64,000 nt of DNA from Microbacterium salitolerans (GCF_019720895.1 NZ_JAHKSH010000005.1:335711-399710), one strand, 5' to 3'; counted from the first letter of the stretch, positions 26,852 through 36,574 are shown. Numbers and translations are program-made. Notes: a model not told the origin generated them from the letters alone.

Positions 26852-27472
26852 TCACGTCACGGACTGAGCATTCACGGTCCAGCGCGCCGTGACCGTCTGC
26901 CCCTGCGCCGCGTTGCCCGTCGTGGCCGGCATCGTCACGGCGAAGCAGTAGGTCACGACGTTGCCCGCCGCCGCCTGGAGCTGCTGCGCCGCGGTGGCGC
27001 CTGTGGTGAGCGAAGAGCCGGTCGCGACGATCTTCGGCGCGGCGGCGAACGTGGTCGCGTTGCAGGTCGTGCCCGTGATCACAGCGACGCCGTACTGCAG
27101 GAACGCCCCCAGCCCTGTCCCATTCTCGGTCGCGGCCCCGAGAGTCGCCTGCCCGGCGACCGACGAGGCCGTCGTGCGCACGCTGAACGGCGCGTACACC
27201 GTGTCGCCCGGCGCCATGGCTCCCGGGGTCACCTGAAACGACAGCGCGGCCGCCTGGCCGCTCGAGGCATGCTCGGTGAAGGTGGTCCCGTCCGTTGCGC
27301 CCACGATCCCGAAGGTTCCTGCGGTGAACGTCGCCGTGGTGTGCTCCTGATCCGTCCACGCGGCAAGTGTCGCCGCCGCGCCGACGCCGAGGACGAGCCC
27401 GCCCGCGAGGAGCGCGCGCACGCGCCTCAGGAGAAGCGACCGGGAGCGACGTGCCTGCTCCCTCTTCGCCAT
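26852..27472 (-). CDS. TasA-like protein with SipW-type signal peptide (second copy)
   Basis: A 206-residue exported protein. The N-terminus has basic residues, then LLAGGLVLGVGAAATLAAWTDQEHTTATFTAGTF, the alternate signal and post-cleavage region that marks SipW-dependent TasA/CalY-like proteins. Two cysteines (TGTTCNAT, VTYCFAV) could form a disulfide. In Bacillus, TasA forms biofilm fibres after SipW cleavage; that function is assumed here by similarity of layout. It lies one base from the upstream paralogue and 16 bases before the sipW start. Confidence 0.82.
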   Translation of the reverse strand: MAKREQARRSRSLLLRRVRALLAGGLVLGVGAAATLAAWTDQEHTTATFTAGTFGIVGATDGTTFTEHASSGQAAALSFQVTPGAMAPGDTVYAPFSVRTTASSVAGQATLGAATENGTGLGAFLQYGVAVITGTTCNATTFAAAPKIVATGSSLTTGATAAQQLQAAAGNVVTYCFAVTMPATTGNAAQGQTVTARWTVNAQSVT

Positions 27473-27473
27473 C

Positions 27474-28103
27474 TCAGCTCGCGTCGTCCGAGGTCGCCTG
27501 GAACTCCCACGTCGCCGTCGCCGTCGCCCCCTGCGTCAGCTCTTCCGAAGCTTCGACGGCGAAGCAGAGGTGCACGGGGACTCCCGCGACGGCCGTGTCG
27601 TCGTCATGGACGAGGTCGGCAGTCGCGGCGGCCGCCGTGTTCTCGTCGAGCCCGGCGCCCGTGCCGAGCACCGTTCCTGCGGCGATCGTGGTGGCGTCGC
27701 ACGTCTCGCCGACGCCGATGGCCGCCACATCGTACGCGTACTCCGCCACGTCTCCCGTGCCGGTGATGCCGTTCATCGCCAGCGTCCCCGAGACCGTCGT
27801 CGGTGCGTCGACGCGCACGAAGAACGAGTCGTAGGCGATCTCGCCCGGCACCATGCTCGAGGTGTCGGCGACGTACTCGACGGTGTCGAGCTGCTGGGCG
27901 GTCGCGGCCGTGTCGTGCTCGGCGTACGCGTCGGTCCCGCCGTTGTCGAGGGATCCCTCGATGTTGAAGGATCCGGCCGCGAACGTTCCTGTCGCGAACT
28001 CGGAGTCGTTCCAATTCGCCAGTGTGATGGCGGCTCCGACGCCGACGACGGTGCCGCCGGCGAGGACCGCAAGGATCTTGCGACGTGTGGTGGTAGTGGC
28101 CAT
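27474..28103 (-). CDS. TasA-like protein with SipW-type signal peptide (first copy)
   Basis: A 209-residue exported protein with signal segment ILAVLAGGTVVGVGAAITLANWNDSEFATGTFAAGSF and two cysteines (GETCDAT, VHLCFAV) aligned with those of the paralogue downstream. It is the first gene of the operon, so it may be the major fibre subunit. ATG 28103 has GGGGA upstream; an ATG at 28115 is an alternative. A 180-base gap including the rplA terminator separates it from rplA, so it likely has its own promoter, which I could not locate with confidence. Confidence 0.83.
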   Translation of the reverse strand: MATTTTRRKILAVLAGGTVVGVGAAITLANWNDSEFATGTFAAGSFNIEGSLDNGGTDAYAEHDTAATAQQLDTVEYVADTSSMVPGEIAYDSFFVRVDAPTTVSGTLAMNGITGTGDVAEYAYDVAAIGVGETCDATTIAAGTVLGTGAGLDENTAAAATADLVHDDDTAVAGVPVHLCFAVEASEELTQGATATATWEFQATSDDAS

Positions 28104-28224
28104 GTGAGTCCCCATACTCTCGGCAAGCAGTCCGGCACGGTCGTGCGACCGCGATATCTCGGTAGAGAGACTGTCAGTCATCGACGGGACACACAAGAGG
28201 TTCGCCGAGGGGTACCGGGAACGA

Positions 28225-28259
28225 CGAACGCCCCGTCGCACAGGGCGACGGGGCGTTCG
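28225..28259 (-). terminator. Terminator of rplK-rplA
   Basis: CGAACGCCCCGTCGC (28225-28239) and its complement (28245-28259) form a perfect 15 bp stem with a short loop, starting 20 bases after the rplA stop. Confidence 0.8.
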
Positions 28260-28278
28260 AGGAACCCGGAGGGCTGAC

Positions 28279-28977
28279 TCAGACGGCGGCTGCGATCGAG
28301 CTGACGTCGAGCGGGATGCCGGGACCGAACGTGGTCGACACCGTGCCCTTCTGGATGTAGCGACCCTTGGCGCTGGCCGGCTTCAGACGGACGACCTCGT
28401 CGAGGGCGGCCGCGATGTTCTCGTCGAGCTTGTCGAGGTCGAACGAGGACTTGCCCACGATGAAGTGCAGGTTGGCGTGCTTGTCGACGCGGAAGTCGAT
28501 CTTGCCGCCCTTGATCTCCTCGACCGCCTTGGCGGGGTTCGGGGTGACCGTTCCCGTCTTGGGGTTCGGCATGAGACCACGGGGGCCGAGGACCTTGCCG
28601 AGGCGTCCGACCTGACCCATGAGCTCCGGAACGGCGACAGCCGCGTCGAAGTCGGTCCAGCCGTCGGCGACGCGCTGGATGAGCTCGGCGCCGCCGACCT
28701 CGTCCGCACCCGCGGCGATCGCGGCCTCAGCGGCCGGCCCGTTCGCGAACACGATGACCTTGGCGGTCTTGCCCGTGCCGTGCGGGAGCATGACGGTGCC
28801 GCGCACCATCTGGTCGGCCTTGCGCGGGTCGACTGCGAGCTTCAGCGCGACCTCGACGGTCGAGTCGAACTTCTTCGAGCCGGTCTCCTTGGCGAGCGCG
28901 ACGGCCTCGGTGGGCGTGTAGAACTTGCCCTCTTCGAGCTTCGCGACCGCGGCGGTGTAAACCTTGGACTTTGCCAT
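28279..28977 (-). CDS. rplA: 50S ribosomal protein L1
   Basis: A 232-residue protein of the L1 stalk, which helps move the E-site tRNA and binds its own mRNA as a translational repressor in many bacteria. The signature [22 protein letters not shown] is intact and the length is normal. It starts 13 bases after rplK, so the two are one unit. The gene ends in a clear terminator. Confidence 0.98.
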   Translation of the reverse strand: MAKSKVYTAAVAKLEEGKFYTPTEAVALAKETGSKKFDSTVEVALKLAVDPRKADQMVRGTVMLPHGTGKTAKVIVFANGPAAEAAIAAGADEVGGAELIQRVADGWTDFDAAVAVPELMGQVGRLGKVLGPRGLMPNPKTGTVTPNPAKAVEEIKGGKIDFRVDKHANLHFIVGKSSFDLDKLDENIAAALDEVVRLKPASAKGRYIQKGTVSTTFGPGIPLDVSSIAAAV

Positions 28978-28990
28978 CTTCGTTATCCCC

Positions 28991-29422
28991 TCAGCCCTCG
29001 ACCGTGATGCCCATGGAGCGGGCGGTGCCGGCGATGATCTTCGACGCGGCCTCGAGGTCGTTCGAGTTCAGGTCGGGCTCCTTGGTCTTGGCGATCTCCT
29101 CGACCTGAGCCTTCGTGATCTTGCCGACCTTGACGGTGTGCGGCGTGGCCGAACCGCTCTTGAGGCCCGCGGCCTTCTTGATGAGCTCGACGGCCGGCGG
29201 CGTCTTCAGGATGAACGTGAAGCTGCGGTCCTCGTAGACGGTGATCTCGACGGGGACGACGTTGCCGCGCTGCTGCTCGGTCGCGGCGTTGTACGCCTTG
29301 CAGAACTCCATGATGTTGACGCCGTGCTGACCCAGGGCAGGGCCGATCGGCGGCGCCGGGTTGGCCTGGCCGGCCTGGATCTGGAGCTTGATGAAGCCCG
29401 AGACCTTCTTCTTCGGTGCCAT
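28991..29422 (-). CDS. rplK: 50S ribosomal protein L11
   Basis: A 143-residue protein of the GTPase-associated centre. The N-terminal proline-rich stretch ([30 protein letters not shown]) and the C-terminal rRNA-binding domain are complete. ATG 29422 ([10 protein letters not shown]) follows AAGGAAACGC and is preferred over upstream in-frame starts. It lies 147 bases downstream of nusG and directly before rplA. Confidence 0.98.
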
Positions 29423-29569
29423 TGCGTTTCCTTTCTTCGAACACACGCCGTGTGCGTGCGCTCTCCCACACCTGAAGAGGGTGTGGTGGCTGGTGGCGCG
29501 CTGAGGCGCGCAAACTCAGACATTATGCCTGAGCAGGCTGGAGAACTCCAGAGGATCCGACGAATCGGA

Positions 29570-30553
29570 TCAGACCATCTTGGTGACCTGATCGAACGAC
29601 AGCTCGACGGGCGTCTCGCGCTCGAAGAGCGACACGAGCACGGTGAGCTTGCCGCTCGCCGGGCTGATCTCGTTGATCGTTCCCGGCAGGCCCGCGAACG
29701 AGCCGTCCTTGATCGTGATCGTCTCGCCGATCTCGAAGTCGATCTCGGCGGGGATCGAACGCTGCGCGTTCGTCTGCTTGGCCTTCTGATCGCCGGCGGC
29801 TGCCTTCTCGGCCTCCTTGATCTCGGCGAGCGGCTTGAGCATGTTGAACGCCTCTTCGAAGCGCAGCGGCGTCGGGTTGTGCGCGTTGCCGACGAAGCCC
29901 GTGACGCCCGGCGTGTGACGCACGACCGACCAGGTGTCCTCGTTCAGCTCCATGCGCACGAGCACGTAGCCCGGGATGCGCACGCGCGTGACCATCTTGC
30001 GCTGGCCGTTCTTGACCTCGACGACATCTTCCATCGGCACCTCGACCTGGTAGATGTCCTCTTCGACCTCGAGCGTCTGCTTGCGCTGCTCGATGTTGGT
30101 CTTCACCTTGCGCTCGAAGCCCGCGTAGGAGTGGATCACGTACCACTTGCCCTCGAGCGAGCGCAGCTCAGCACGGAACTCCGCGTACGGGTCCTCGTCC
30201 TCGGCCGGAGCGTCAGTCGTCTCCTCGACCTCGGCGGTCGCTTCGGCCTCGGCGGGAGCCTCCGCACCCTCCTGGGCCTCGTCGTTCAGGACGTCGGCCG
30301 CGGCCTCGACCTCTGCGGTCTCGTCGATGTTGAGTGCGTCGTTCACGATCGCATCTGCCTCCGGGTCTGCGATGGAGATTTCTTCGCTGTCGACGAAGCC
30401 GCTGCCGTCATCGACATGCATGGCCTTGTGCTCGGCGGTCTCGCTCGCCTGCTCGCTGCTCGCGAGCGTGTTGCCCGTCTGGGCCTCGTCTTCTTCGCTC
30501 GACTGCTCGGCCGAGGGGGCCCAGTCTGCGTCGTCGAGATGCTTCTCAGACAC
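29570..30553 (-). CDS. nusG: Transcription termination/antitermination factor NusG
   Basis: A 327-residue NusG that binds RNA polymerase and couples it to Rho or ribosomes. The NGN domain begins at KWYVIHSYAGFERKVKTNIEQR and the KOW domain carries KDGSFAGLPGTINEIS. Before them lies an acidic extension of about 130 residues, far longer than in E. coli (181 in total), typical of actinobacteria. Inside the NGN-KOW link is another charged insert (EKAAAGDQKAKQTNAQR). The start is GTG with GAGG upstream. It follows secE by 16 bases. Confidence 0.96.
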   Translation of the reverse strand: MSEKHLDDADWAPSAEQSSEEDEAQTGNTLASSEQASETAEHKAMHVDDGSGFVDSEEISIADPEADAIVNDALNIDETAEVEAAADVLNDEAQEGAEAPAEAEATAEVEETTDAPAEDEDPYAEFRAELRSLEGKWYVIHSYAGFERKVKTNIEQRKQTLEVEEDIYQVEVPMEDVVEVKNGQRKMVTRVRIPGYVLVRMELNEDTWSVVRHTPGVTGFVGNAHNPTPLRFEEAFNMLKPLAEIKEAEKAAAGDQKAKQTNAQRSIPAEIDFEIGETITIKDGSFAGLPGTINEISPASGKLTVLVSLFERETPVELSFDQVTKMV

Positions 30554-30569
30554 GTCTTGCCTCTTTCGT

Positions 30570-30833
30570 TTAGCTCGGAACGCCGAAGACGACGTTCACC
30601 ACCCACGAGAAGACGGTGTCGAGACCCAGAATCAACGCCATCATGACGACGACGAAGCCCAGCACGACGCTCGTGAACTTGATGAGCTCCTTGCGGGTCG
30701 GCGTCACCACCTTGCGGAGTTCTGCCATGACCTCACGGAAGAAGATCACGATACGGGCGAAGAAGTTCGGCTTCTTCGCGGCGTTCGCGCCTCCTGCGGC
30801 GGCGGACATGCCGCCGGCTGCATCCTGAGCCAT
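30570..30833 (-). CDS. secE: Preprotein translocase subunit SecE
   Basis: An 87-residue protein with an amphipathic helix (FFREVMAELRKVVTPTRKEL) and one C-terminal membrane segment, which clamps SecY in the translocon. The N-terminal 18 residues are Ala/Gly-rich and variable. It lies between tRNA-Trp and nusG, the standard actinobacterial order. Confidence 0.96.
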   Translation of the reverse strand: MAQDAAGGMSAAAGGANAAKKPNFFARIVIFFREVMAELRKVVTPTRKELIKFTSVVLGFVVVMMALILGLDTVFSWVVNVVFGVPS

Positions 30834-30869
30834 TCGTCACCTTTCGTGAGTCAGCGTGCCGCTGACGCG

Positions 30870-30942
<73 letters not shown>

Positions 30943-31029
30943 AGAGATCCTGCGATCTCGAGGTGTTCACCGCGCTCGTCACTGAGACCGGAGGCGCAGT
31001 GAATGATGCAGTGAACAACTGCTCTATCG

Positions 31030-31035
31030 ATCATA
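31030..31035 (-). promoter_or_regulatory. Possible promoter of tRNA-Trp-secE-nusG
   Basis: A consensus-like -10 TATGAT lies about 90 bases before the tRNA-Trp 5' end, in the same GTATGATCG context as the glyA promoter. I see no good -35 at 17 bases. Confidence 0.4.
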
Positions 31036-31087
31036 CGGCATGGAAAACGAGGAGGCGAACCGGGCAGGGATCCGCGCGTGGCGCCGG

Positions 31088-31873
31088 TCAGCTGGCGACG
31101 CGCGCCAGGAATGCGCGCGTGCGCTCGTGCTGCGGATCGTCGATGACCTGCGCCGGCGGCCCCTGCTCGACGACGACACCGTCGGCCATGAACACGACGC
31201 GATCGCACACCTCGCGTGCGAAGCCCATCTCGTGCGTGACGACGATCATCGTCATCCCGTTGTCGGCGAGCTGACGCATGACCGCGAGCACCTCACCCAC
31301 GAGCTCGGGATCGAGAGCGCTCGTCGGCTCGTCGAACAGCATGACCTTGGGCTTCATCGCGAGGGCGCGTGCGATCGCGACGCGCTGCTGCTGGCCGCCG
31401 GACAGCTGCGATGGGTAGACGTCGGCGCGATGCGCGAGGCCGACCTGCTCGAGCAGCGCGAGCGCCTCCGCGCGCACCTCGCCCCGGGGCCGCCCGAGGA
31501 CGCGGATCGGCGCCTCGCACACGTTCTCGAGGGCCGTCATGTGACCGAACAGGTTGAAGCGCTGGAACACCATGCCGAGGTCGCGGCGCCGCTGGGCGAC
31601 CTCCTTGGGGCGGAGCTCGTAGAGGCGCCCCTTGTGCTCGCGATAGCCGACGAGGACGCCGTCGACGCGGATCTCGCCCGCGTCGAGCTCCTCGAGGTGG
31701 TTGATGCAGCGCAGCAGGGTCGATTTGCCGGATCCGGACGGACCGAGGATGCCGACGACCTCGCCGGCGCGCACCTCGAGGTCGATGTCGCGCAGGACCT
31801 CGGTGTGACCGAAGGACTTGCCGACGTGGGAGATCGTGACGAGCGGCTCCGCCGCGGGGGTCGTCGTGCTCAC
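31088..31873 (-). CDS. Amino acid ABC transporter ATPase
   Basis: A 261-residue cytoplasmic ATPase of the polar amino acid type (GlnQ/HisP-like). Visible motifs are Walker [11 protein letters not shown]-loop [10 protein letters not shown], signature LSGGQQQR, Walker [11 protein letters not shown] and the H-loop THEM. GTG 31873 overlaps the permease stop (GTGA). It forms a three-gene importer with the permease (31870) and lipoprotein (32822), downstream of the amidase/agmatine deiminase genes, which suggests import of a related nitrogen compound. Confidence 0.93.
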   Translation of the reverse strand: MSTTTPAAEPLVTISHVGKSFGHTEVLRDIDLEVRAGEVVGILGPSGSGKSTLLRCINHLEELDAGEIRVDGVLVGYREHKGRLYELRPKEVAQRRRDLGMVFQRFNLFGHMTALENVCEAPIRVLGRPRGEVRAEALALLEQVGLAHRADVYPSQLSGGQQQRVAIARALAMKPKVMLFDEPTSALDPELVGEVLAVMRQLADNGMTMIVVTHEMGFAREVCDRVVFMADGVVVEQGPPAQVIDDPQHERTRAFLARVAS

Positions 31874-32808
31874 TTGGCCTGCTCCTTCACGGTGTCGATG
31901 GCGCCGGTGCCGACGTCCGGCTCGGTGCGGGGCGTCGACCGGAACGCGACCATGCGCGACAGCCAGCCCTCCCGCTTCGGCGCGTCCTTCGCGAACCGGC
32001 GCTCGAGCCAGGCCTGCAGCACGCTCGCCACCGAGGTCAGCGCGAGGTACCAGACGCTCGCGACCAGCAGCATCTCCATGAGGCTGAAGTCGGCGGCGCC
32101 GATCTGGCGGGCGCGGTAGAGGAGATCCCCCGCGCCGATGACCGACACGAGCGAGGTCTCCTTGAGCAGCGTCACGACCTCGTTGCCCGTCGGCGGGAGG
32201 ATCGCGCGCATCGCCTGCGGCAGGATGATGCGCCGCAGCGTCTGCCCCGGCGTCATGCCGAGCGCACCGGCGGCCTCGTGCTGGCCCGTGTCGACCGAGA
32301 GCAGCCCGCCGCGCACGATCTCGGACATGTACGCCGCCTCGTTCAGCGTGAGCGCGATGAGCGCCGCGACGAAGGGCGAGATCGTGTTGAGCGGGACGCT
32401 GAACTCGCCGAAGCCGAGGGAGGGGATGAACAGCGCGAGGTTGAACCAGATGAGGATCTGCACGAGCAGCGGCGTGCCGCGGAAGACCCACACGAACAGC
32501 CACGCGACGGTCGTCAGGACCGGGTTGCCCGACACGCGCATGACGGCGATCACGATGCCGAGGACGACGCCGAGGATCATGGCCACGACCGTCAGCACGA
32601 CGGTCACGAGGGTGCCCTCGAGGATCGCCGTCGCGCCGACGCGAGAGAAGATGACGTCCCAGCGGATCACGCTGTGCTCGACGACCTGCCAGACGAGCAG
32701 TGCGGCGAGGACGGCGAGGACGAAGACGCCGGCCCACTGGCCGTAGTGGCGCACGGGGACGACCTTGCGCGGGGCTTCTGCCCGCGGCGGCGTGCTGGTG
32801 TCGGTCAT
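31870..32808 (-). CDS. Amino acid ABC transporter permease (HisM/GlnP type)
   Basis: A 312-residue permease with an N-terminal membrane anchor followed by the conserved block [18 protein letters not shown] and the EAA loop [24 protein letters not shown]. Family members usually have 220-250 residues; the extra length comes from an N-terminal membrane segment and a C-terminal tail. One permease probably forms a homodimer. It lies 13 bases after the binding-protein gene. Confidence 0.92.
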   Translation of the reverse strand: MTDTSTPPRAEAPRKVVPVRHYGQWAGVFVLAVLAALLVWQVVEHSVIRWDVIFSRVGATAILEGTLVTVVLTVVAMILGVVLGIVIAVMRVSGNPVLTTVAWLFVWVFRGTPLLVQILIWFNLALFIPSLGFGEFSVPLNTISPFVAALIALTLNEAAYMSEIVRGGLLSVDTGQHEAAGALGMTPGQTLRRIILPQAMRAILPPTGNEVVTLLKETSLVSVIGAGDLLYRARQIGAADFSLMEMLLVASVWYLALTSVASVLQAWLERRFAKDAPKREGWLSRMVAFRSTPRTEPDVGTGAIDTVKEQAK

Positions 32809-32821
32809 GATGCCTTTCGCG

Positions 32822-33718
32822 TCACTCCGCGCCGTTGACCGTGATCTCGTCGAGCGCGCCGAGCGAGACGTCCCAGCCCTCGAGGATCTCGCCGTACGTG
32901 CCGTCGTCGACGAGCGACTGCAGCGCGGCCTGGAAGGCGTCGCGCAGCTCGTCGTCGCCCTTCGCGAAGACGAACCCGAGCGGCTCGCCGCTGATCGACT
33001 CCGTGTTCGCGACCTCGAACGCGGCTCCGTCCTGGATCTGCGCCGCGTTGTAGACGCCGACGGCCTCCTGCGTGAGCGTCGCCGACGCGCGACCCACCTG
33101 CACCTGTGTGAGGGCCTCGGTGTCGGTCTGCTGGGTGAGGATGTCGATCTCGTCCTCCGCGCAGGACGCCTCGTTCTCAGCCTCGAGAAGCGCCTGCTGC
33201 GACGTGTCGACGAGCACCGAGACCGTGAGACCGCAGAGGTCGCCCATCTCCGCGATGTCGTCGGGGTTGCCGGCCGGGACGATGATCGCCTGGTCGGCCG
33301 AGAAGTAGTCGACGAAGTCGTAGTTCGCCTGGCGCTCGACCGAGTCGGTCACGCCCGCGACGACGAGGTCGTAGCGCTCGGAGTCGAGCGAGGGCAGCAG
33401 CGTGTCGAAGGCGACGTTGTCGAGCTCGTAGTCGAGGCCGAGCTTGGCGGCCGCCGCCTCCAGAAGGTCGATGTCGAGCCCCTGGATGGTCTCGCCGTCC
33501 GCCGTGTCGACGAACTCGTACGGCGGGTACTGCGCCTCGGTGCCGACCGAGACGGATCCGGCCTCGCGGACGTCGTCGGGAAGGAGAGCGGCGAGATCCT
33601 CGTCGACGGCGACGTCGGGAGTCTCGGGCGCCTCCTCGGCGGAGGACGAGCAGCCGGCCGCGAGGGCGACCGTCAGGGCGATGCCGCCCAGGGCGAGGGG
33701 AAGACGGGATGAGCGCAT
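32822..33718 (-). CDS. Amino acid-type solute-binding lipoprotein
   Basis: A 298-residue family 3 binding protein with lipobox ALAAGC and the conserved GTEAQYPPYEFVDTADGETIQGLDIDLLEAAAAKLG. A pair of cysteines (LCGL, ASCAED) may form a disulfide, common in this family. It starts 60 bases after the amidase stop, so it may be in the same transcript or have its own promoter. The ligand is unknown; polar or cationic amino acids are typical for the family. Confidence 0.9.
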   Translation of the reverse strand: MRSSRLPLALGGIALTVALAAGCSSSAEEAPETPDVAVDEDLAALLPDDVREAGSVSVGTEAQYPPYEFVDTADGETIQGLDIDLLEAAAAKLGLDYELDNVAFDTLLPSLDSERYDLVVAGVTDSVERQANYDFVDYFSADQAIIVPAGNPDDIAEMGDLCGLTVSVLVDTSQQALLEAENEASCAEDEIDILTQQTDTEALTQVQVGRASATLTQEAVGVYNAAQIQDGAAFEVANTESISGEPLGFVFAKGDDELRDAFQAALQSLVDDGTYGEILEGWDVSLGALDEITVNGAE

Positions 33719-33778
33719 TCCTCTATCTTCTGCCCTGTCACCTGGGGAGATGCCAGACGACGCGCCCGTAATCCCGTG

Positions 33779-35476
33779 TCACCCGAGCGGCGGCGTGCGC
33801 GGGGGTGCGACGCGGCGCTCCCCCGTCTGCTCGAATGCGAGGCCGAGCTGCAGCAGCGCGGTGTCGTCGTAGGCGCGGCCCGCGAACGTGAGCCCCACGG
33901 GCATGCCGGTGTCGGCCATGGATCCCATCGGCACCGTGACCGTCGGGATGCCCAGGTGGCGGATCGCCAGATTGCCGTTCGCGACCCAGACCCCGTTGCG
34001 CCAGCCGAGGTCGGCGGATGCGGGGTCCACATCCATGTCGGCACGCCCGATATCGGCCATCGCGGGGAAGACGACGGCGTCGAGGCCGCGCTCGTCCATC
34101 CACTCCTCGAGGTCGACGCGGCGCGTCTCCTCGAGGCCGCGCACCCCCGCCGCGAGCTCGGGGATGTCCGTCATGTCGGCGACGGCGTGCGCTCGCACGT
34201 GAGCCGGATAGGTCGCGATGTCGTCGTCGAAGCCCGTGTAGCGATCGGGCAGCGCCCCATCGGGATGCGGGAAGATCTGCGCCCCGTCGACGCCGGCCAG
34301 CGACGGGATCCGCGGATCGCCGTTCGCGCGGAGGAAGTCGTCCCAGCCCCATGCGGAGAGGTCGACGATCTCGCGGCGCAGGTAGTCCGCCGAGACGAGG
34401 CCGCGCGTCGCGATCGCCGGCGCGCCCGGGCGATCGCCCTCGTAGTTCGACACGACAGGAAAGTCGACCTCGACCACGGTCGCACCGGCTGCCTCGAGGT
34501 CGGCGCGCGCCGCCTGCCACAGCGCGATGACGGAGTCGCGCGTCTCGATGCGCTGGCCGGTCGGGCCGCCGATCCCGGTCGCGCCCGCGGTGCCGGCATC
34601 GGGATCCGCGTTCACGTACATCCGCGGCACACCGAGCGTCGCACCACGGAGGTCTCCCGTGAGCCCGCCATAGGAGGCGGGGCGCACGCGCGACGCGGCG
34701 GGGATCTCGACCCAGGGCTGCGTGCGCCAGAAGTCCCCCCGCGCATCCGCGTCGTCGCCGACGACGACGTCGAGGACGGCGAGCATATCGGCCATCGTGC
34801 GCGTGTGCGGGACGACGACGTCCATCGTGGGCACGAGCGGCCAGTTGCCGCGCACCGAGATGACCCCGCGCGAGGGCGTGTACGCGCACAGGGCGTTGCA
34901 CGAAGCCGGGGCGCGCCCGCTCGACCAGGTCTCCTCGGCGAGTCCGAAGGCCGCGAAGCTCGCGGCCGTCGCCGTCCCTGATCCGTTGGACGATCCGGAG
35001 GCGAAGGCCGACGTGAGGTATTCGGCGCTGTACGGGCTCTCGGCCCGGCCGTAGAGCCCGCGCTGCATGCCCCCGTTCGCCATCGGCGGCATGTTCGTGA
35101 GCCCCAGGCAGATGGCGCCGCCCTCCCGCAGCCGCTCGATCGCGAACGCGTCGCGGCGCGCGACGAGATCGGCGAACGCCGGGCTGCCGGCGGCGGCCGT
35201 GAGGCCGGCGACGAGGTAGCTGTCCTTCGCCGTGTACGGGATCCCGTCGAGCGGCCCGCGCAGGGCGCCCGCGGCGCGGCGGGCGTCGGAGGCCTCCGCC
35301 TCGGCGCGCGCGTCGGGGTTGCGGACGACGACGGCGTTGAGGGCGGTCGGCGTCCCGGCCGCGTCGTAGGCGTCGATCCGCGCCTCGTACGCGCGGACGA
35401 GGTCGACGGCGGTCGCGCGCCCCGATGCGAGCGCCTCCTGCAGATCAGCGATGGTCGCCTCGGTCACCTCGATCAT
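33779..35476 (-). CDS. Amidase signature family hydrolase
   Basis: A 565-residue amidase of the Ser-Ser-Lys triad type. The lysine lies in GIPYTAKDSY (K84) and the serine-rich loop is [21 protein letters not shown], a variant of the usual GGSSGGS. ATG 35476 overlaps the agmatine deiminase stop by four bases, so the two are translationally coupled. By context it may hydrolyse the carbamoyl or amide product of the deiminase, although N-carbamoylputrescine amidases are normally nitrilase-family. The substrate is unproven. Confidence 0.85.
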   Translation of the reverse strand: MIEVTEATIADLQEALASGRATAVDLVRAYEARIDAYDAAGTPTALNAVVVRNPDARAEAEASDARRAAGALRGPLDGIPYTAKDSYLVAGLTAAAGSPAFADLVARRDAFAIERLREGGAICLGLTNMPPMANGGMQRGLYGRAESPYSAEYLTSAFASGSSNGSGTATAASFAAFGLAEETWSSGRAPASCNALCAYTPSRGVISVRGNWPLVPTMDVVVPHTRTMADMLAVLDVVVGDDADARGDFWRTQPWVEIPAASRVRPASYGGLTGDLRGATLGVPRMYVNADPDAGTAGATGIGGPTGQRIETRDSVIALWQAARADLEAAGATVVEVDFPVVSNYEGDRPGAPAIATRGLVSADYLRREIVDLSAWGWDDFLRANGDPRIPSLAGVDGAQIFPHPDGALPDRYTGFDDDIATYPAHVRAHAVADMTDIPELAAGVRGLEETRRVDLEEWMDERGLDAVVFPAMADIGRADMDVDPASADLGWRNGVWVANGNLAIRHLGIPTVTVPMGSMADTGMPVGLTFAGRAYDDTALLQLGLAFEQTGERRVAPPRTPPLG

Positions 35477-36507
35477 CGCGACGCCTCCGGCTGCTGCTGC
35501 GTGATGCAGTGGATCCCGCCACCGCGGGCGAAGATCTCGCGCGCGTCCACCGTCACGACGGTGCGGCCCGGGTACACGCGACCGAGGATCTCCCGCGCAC
35601 GGGCGTCGGCTGCGGGCTCGCCGAACCCGCAGGCGATGACGCCGCCGTTCACGACGAGGTGGTTGATGTAGCTCCAGTCGACGAACCCCTCGGCGTCGCG
35701 GAGCGTGTCGGGCGCGGGCAGGTCGACGATCTCGAACGACCGCCCTCGCGCGTCCGTCGACTCGGCCAGATGTCCGCGGAGCATCGCCATGACGGCGTGA
35801 TCGGGGTGCACGGGGTCGCGCTGCGCGTGCAGCAGCAGCGTGCCGGGCGCGGGCAGCGTCGCGACGATGTCGACATGGCCGCGCGTGCCGAACTCCTCGT
35901 AGTCGCGCGTGAGGCCGCGTGGGAGCCACACGGTGCGCGCGGCGCCGAGCGTGTGGGCGAACTCGGCCTCGATCTGCGCCCTCTCGACGCCGGGGTTCCG
36001 ACGCGGATCCCGCTGGACCGTCTCGGTGGCGAGCACGGTCCCCTCACCGTCGACGTGGATCCCCCCGCCCTCGTTGACGAGGTCGGAGCTCACGATCTCG
36101 GCGCCGGCGGCGCGGGCGACGACGCGCGCGTGGTCGGCGGAGCGGTGCCAGTCGGCCCACGAGGCGTCGCCCCAGCCGTTGAAGACCCAGTCGACGGCGC
36201 CCAGCACGCCGGGGCGCTCGTCGTCGACGACGAAGGTCGGGCCGCTGTCGCGCAGCCAGAACTCGCCCACGGGCGTCTCGAGGAGCTCGATGCGACCCCC
36301 CAGCATGCGCCGCGCGCGCGACATCTCGTCGGGATCGACGAGCATCGTCACGGGCTCGAACTCGGCGACGGCGTGCGCGACGGCCGTCCACGCGGCGTAC
36401 CCGGCCTCGCGCTCGGCGCTCGTGGCGCCGAGGGTCGCACCCTCACGCGGGAACGCCATCCAGGTGCGCTCGTGTCGCTCGGTCTCTGCGGGCATCCGCC
36501 AGGTCAT
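35473..36507 (-). CDS. Agmatine deiminase family protein (peptidyl-arginine deiminase fold)
   Basis: A 344-residue enzyme of the PPAD/agmatine deiminase family. The C-terminal catalytic cysteine is C334 in RGGGIHCITQQ and the N-terminal substrate region is FWLRDSGPTFVV. Such enzymes hydrolyse a guanidino group to a ureido group and ammonia, agmatine being the best-known substrate. The ATG has GAGGAG. It is the first gene of a unit with the amidase, behind a TetR-type palindrome at 36524. The exact guanidino substrate cannot be read from sequence. Confidence 0.85.
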   Translation of the reverse strand: MTWRMPAETERHERTWMAFPREGATLGATSAEREAGYAAWTAVAHAVAEFEPVTMLVDPDEMSRARRMLGGRIELLETPVGEFWLRDSGPTFVVDDERPGVLGAVDWVFNGWGDASWADWHRSADHARVVARAAGAEIVSSDLVNEGGGIHVDGEGTVLATETVQRDPRRNPGVERAQIEAEFAHTLGAARTVWLPRGLTRDYEEFGTRGHVDIVATLPAPGTLLLHAQRDPVHPDHAVMAMLRGHLAESTDARGRSFEIVDLPAPDTLRDAEGFVDWSYINHLVVNGGVIACGFGEPAADARAREILGRVYPGRTVVTVDAREIFARGGGIHCITQQQPEASR

Positions 36508-36523
36508 GTGCTGCTCCTCGCTT

Positions 36524-36543
36524 TATTGATCGCATGATCAATA
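36524..36543 (-). promoter_or_regulatory. Operator upstream of the agmatine deiminase gene
   Basis: TATTGATC-GCAT-GATCAATA is a perfect 8-base inverted repeat with a 4-base spacer, 17 bases before the deiminase ATG. The same half-site and spacing occur at 39661-39688 next to the TetR gene, so both are probably bound by that regulator. Confidence 0.75.
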
Positions 36544-36574
36544 GTGTCGATTGTGCCGTGAACTCCGGACGAGA

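Noticed and set aside
29554-29571. Terminator at the end of nusG
   Set aside because: A 7 bp GATCCGA/TCGGATC hairpin with CGAA loop overlaps the stop codon but has no T-run and rplK follows closely, so transcription probably continues.
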